Positions 63,651 to 64,000 of a stretch of DNA of 64,000 bases are shown in pieces. The position numbers and the translations under genes are program-made. The notes beneath the pieces are model-generated. The model had not been told where the DNA came from. It ran no database searches and saw nothing but the letters and a program-made list of their open reading frames with translations. Source of the stretch: Daphnia carinata (taxonomy: Eukaryota; Arthropoda; Branchiopoda; Diplostraca; Daphniidae); the NCBI RefSeq assembly GCF_022539665.2, contig NC_081336.1:5658221-5722220 (forward strand). The letters run 5' to 3'. Positions within the stretch are counted from its first letter, which is position 1. Every line of letters starts with the position of its first letter.

Positions 63651-64000
63651 AAAGGCAGATTCTTAATTATAAAGGATTGGGAAAGAAAATTGACGGAGGC
63701 TCAGTGCCAAAAAAATTATGGTAGTTGGAATGATTACCGAAGCTCTTCGGATTCGTTTATTTCACTCGTTATGGTATTTAAAGAAAATAAACGTGTACCT
63801 GTGTCCCTTTGTATCTGTGACCCGATTTCCTCTTCACTTGCGATAATTCTGCAGCGGGTCATGCAGATACTGTGATCAGCAGAAAAAGTTGGAAGTGCGC
63901 TGCCCGGAAAGCAAATCTGGGGTAAAAGAAAAAAACTTATTCCAACTAGTAAGCCATTCCCAAATTCAACCAACAAAAAGGTACACAGTGAGATTTGCTT
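63651..64000 (+). other. Possible continuation of the protease fragment
   Basis: A short open stretch (63658-63875) has no recognised motif. The end of the window shows no feature. Confidence 0.3.

Overview
This window is eukaryotic: it has spliced genes with GT-AG introns, LTR retrotransposons, a Tc1-type DNA transposon, tRNA-derived repeats and a long satellite. The closest fit is an arthropod genome, possibly a cladoceran crustacean, but that is an inference from the types of element and not a match. No intact ordinary host gene was found. The window looks like a heterochromatic transposon graveyard, or possibly a piRNA cluster.

The backbone is a 70-bp minisatellite arranged as 140-bp dimers. 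It is seen at 3152-4049, 21003-21721, 38358-38421, 45078-51011 and 57057-57688. LTR elements landed inside it, and target duplications can be read at most junctions. From left to right: (1) 1-1305, the 3' end of a Gypsy element with a baculovirus-F-like env (minus strand). (2) 1598-3151, a damaged gag-only LTR element (TRG-2) split by a 733-bp solo LTR. (3) 4050-21002, a gag-only LTR element (TRG-1; 299-bp LTRs, duplication ATAC). Its gag is interrupted by (4) Gypsy-A, 4755-18994, a young 14.2-kb minus-strand element with ~200-bp LTRs about 99% identical, duplication ACAT, a tRNA-Gln primer site, gag, an intact pol, a giant mucin-bearing env with five in-frame stops, and a 3-kb accessory region. 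(5) 21722-38357, Gypsy-B (plus strand; 730-bp LTRs, duplication AAAC, tRNA-Leu primer site), with gag carrying an overlapping 303-codon frame, decayed pol, two related accessory genes, a Tc1 insertion and env. (6) 38422-45077, BEL-1 (plus). (7) 51012-57056, BEL-2 (minus; duplication ATATT), itself broken by a truncated tRNA-Phe-primed element. (8) 57689-64000, non-satellite sequence with one unrecognised zinc-ribbon gene (58177-58755) and a same-strand run of broken, intron-containing fragments of a vasa-like DEAD-box helicase, the DNA polymerase delta catalytic subunit and a USP4/11/15-type ubiquitin protease.

The most novel part is the accessory gene content of the two large Gypsy elements. 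Gypsy-A appears to carry a spliced ankyrin-repeat gene downstream of env, preceded by an acidic frame that overlaps it by ATGA, plus an antisense intron-containing 154-codon gene between them and env. Gypsy-B carries two proteins that share a C-terminal motif, between pol and env, and a long frame overprinted on gag. This resembles the accessory-gene layout of complex retroviruses, but in Ty3/Gypsy elements with a non-F-type glycoprotein.
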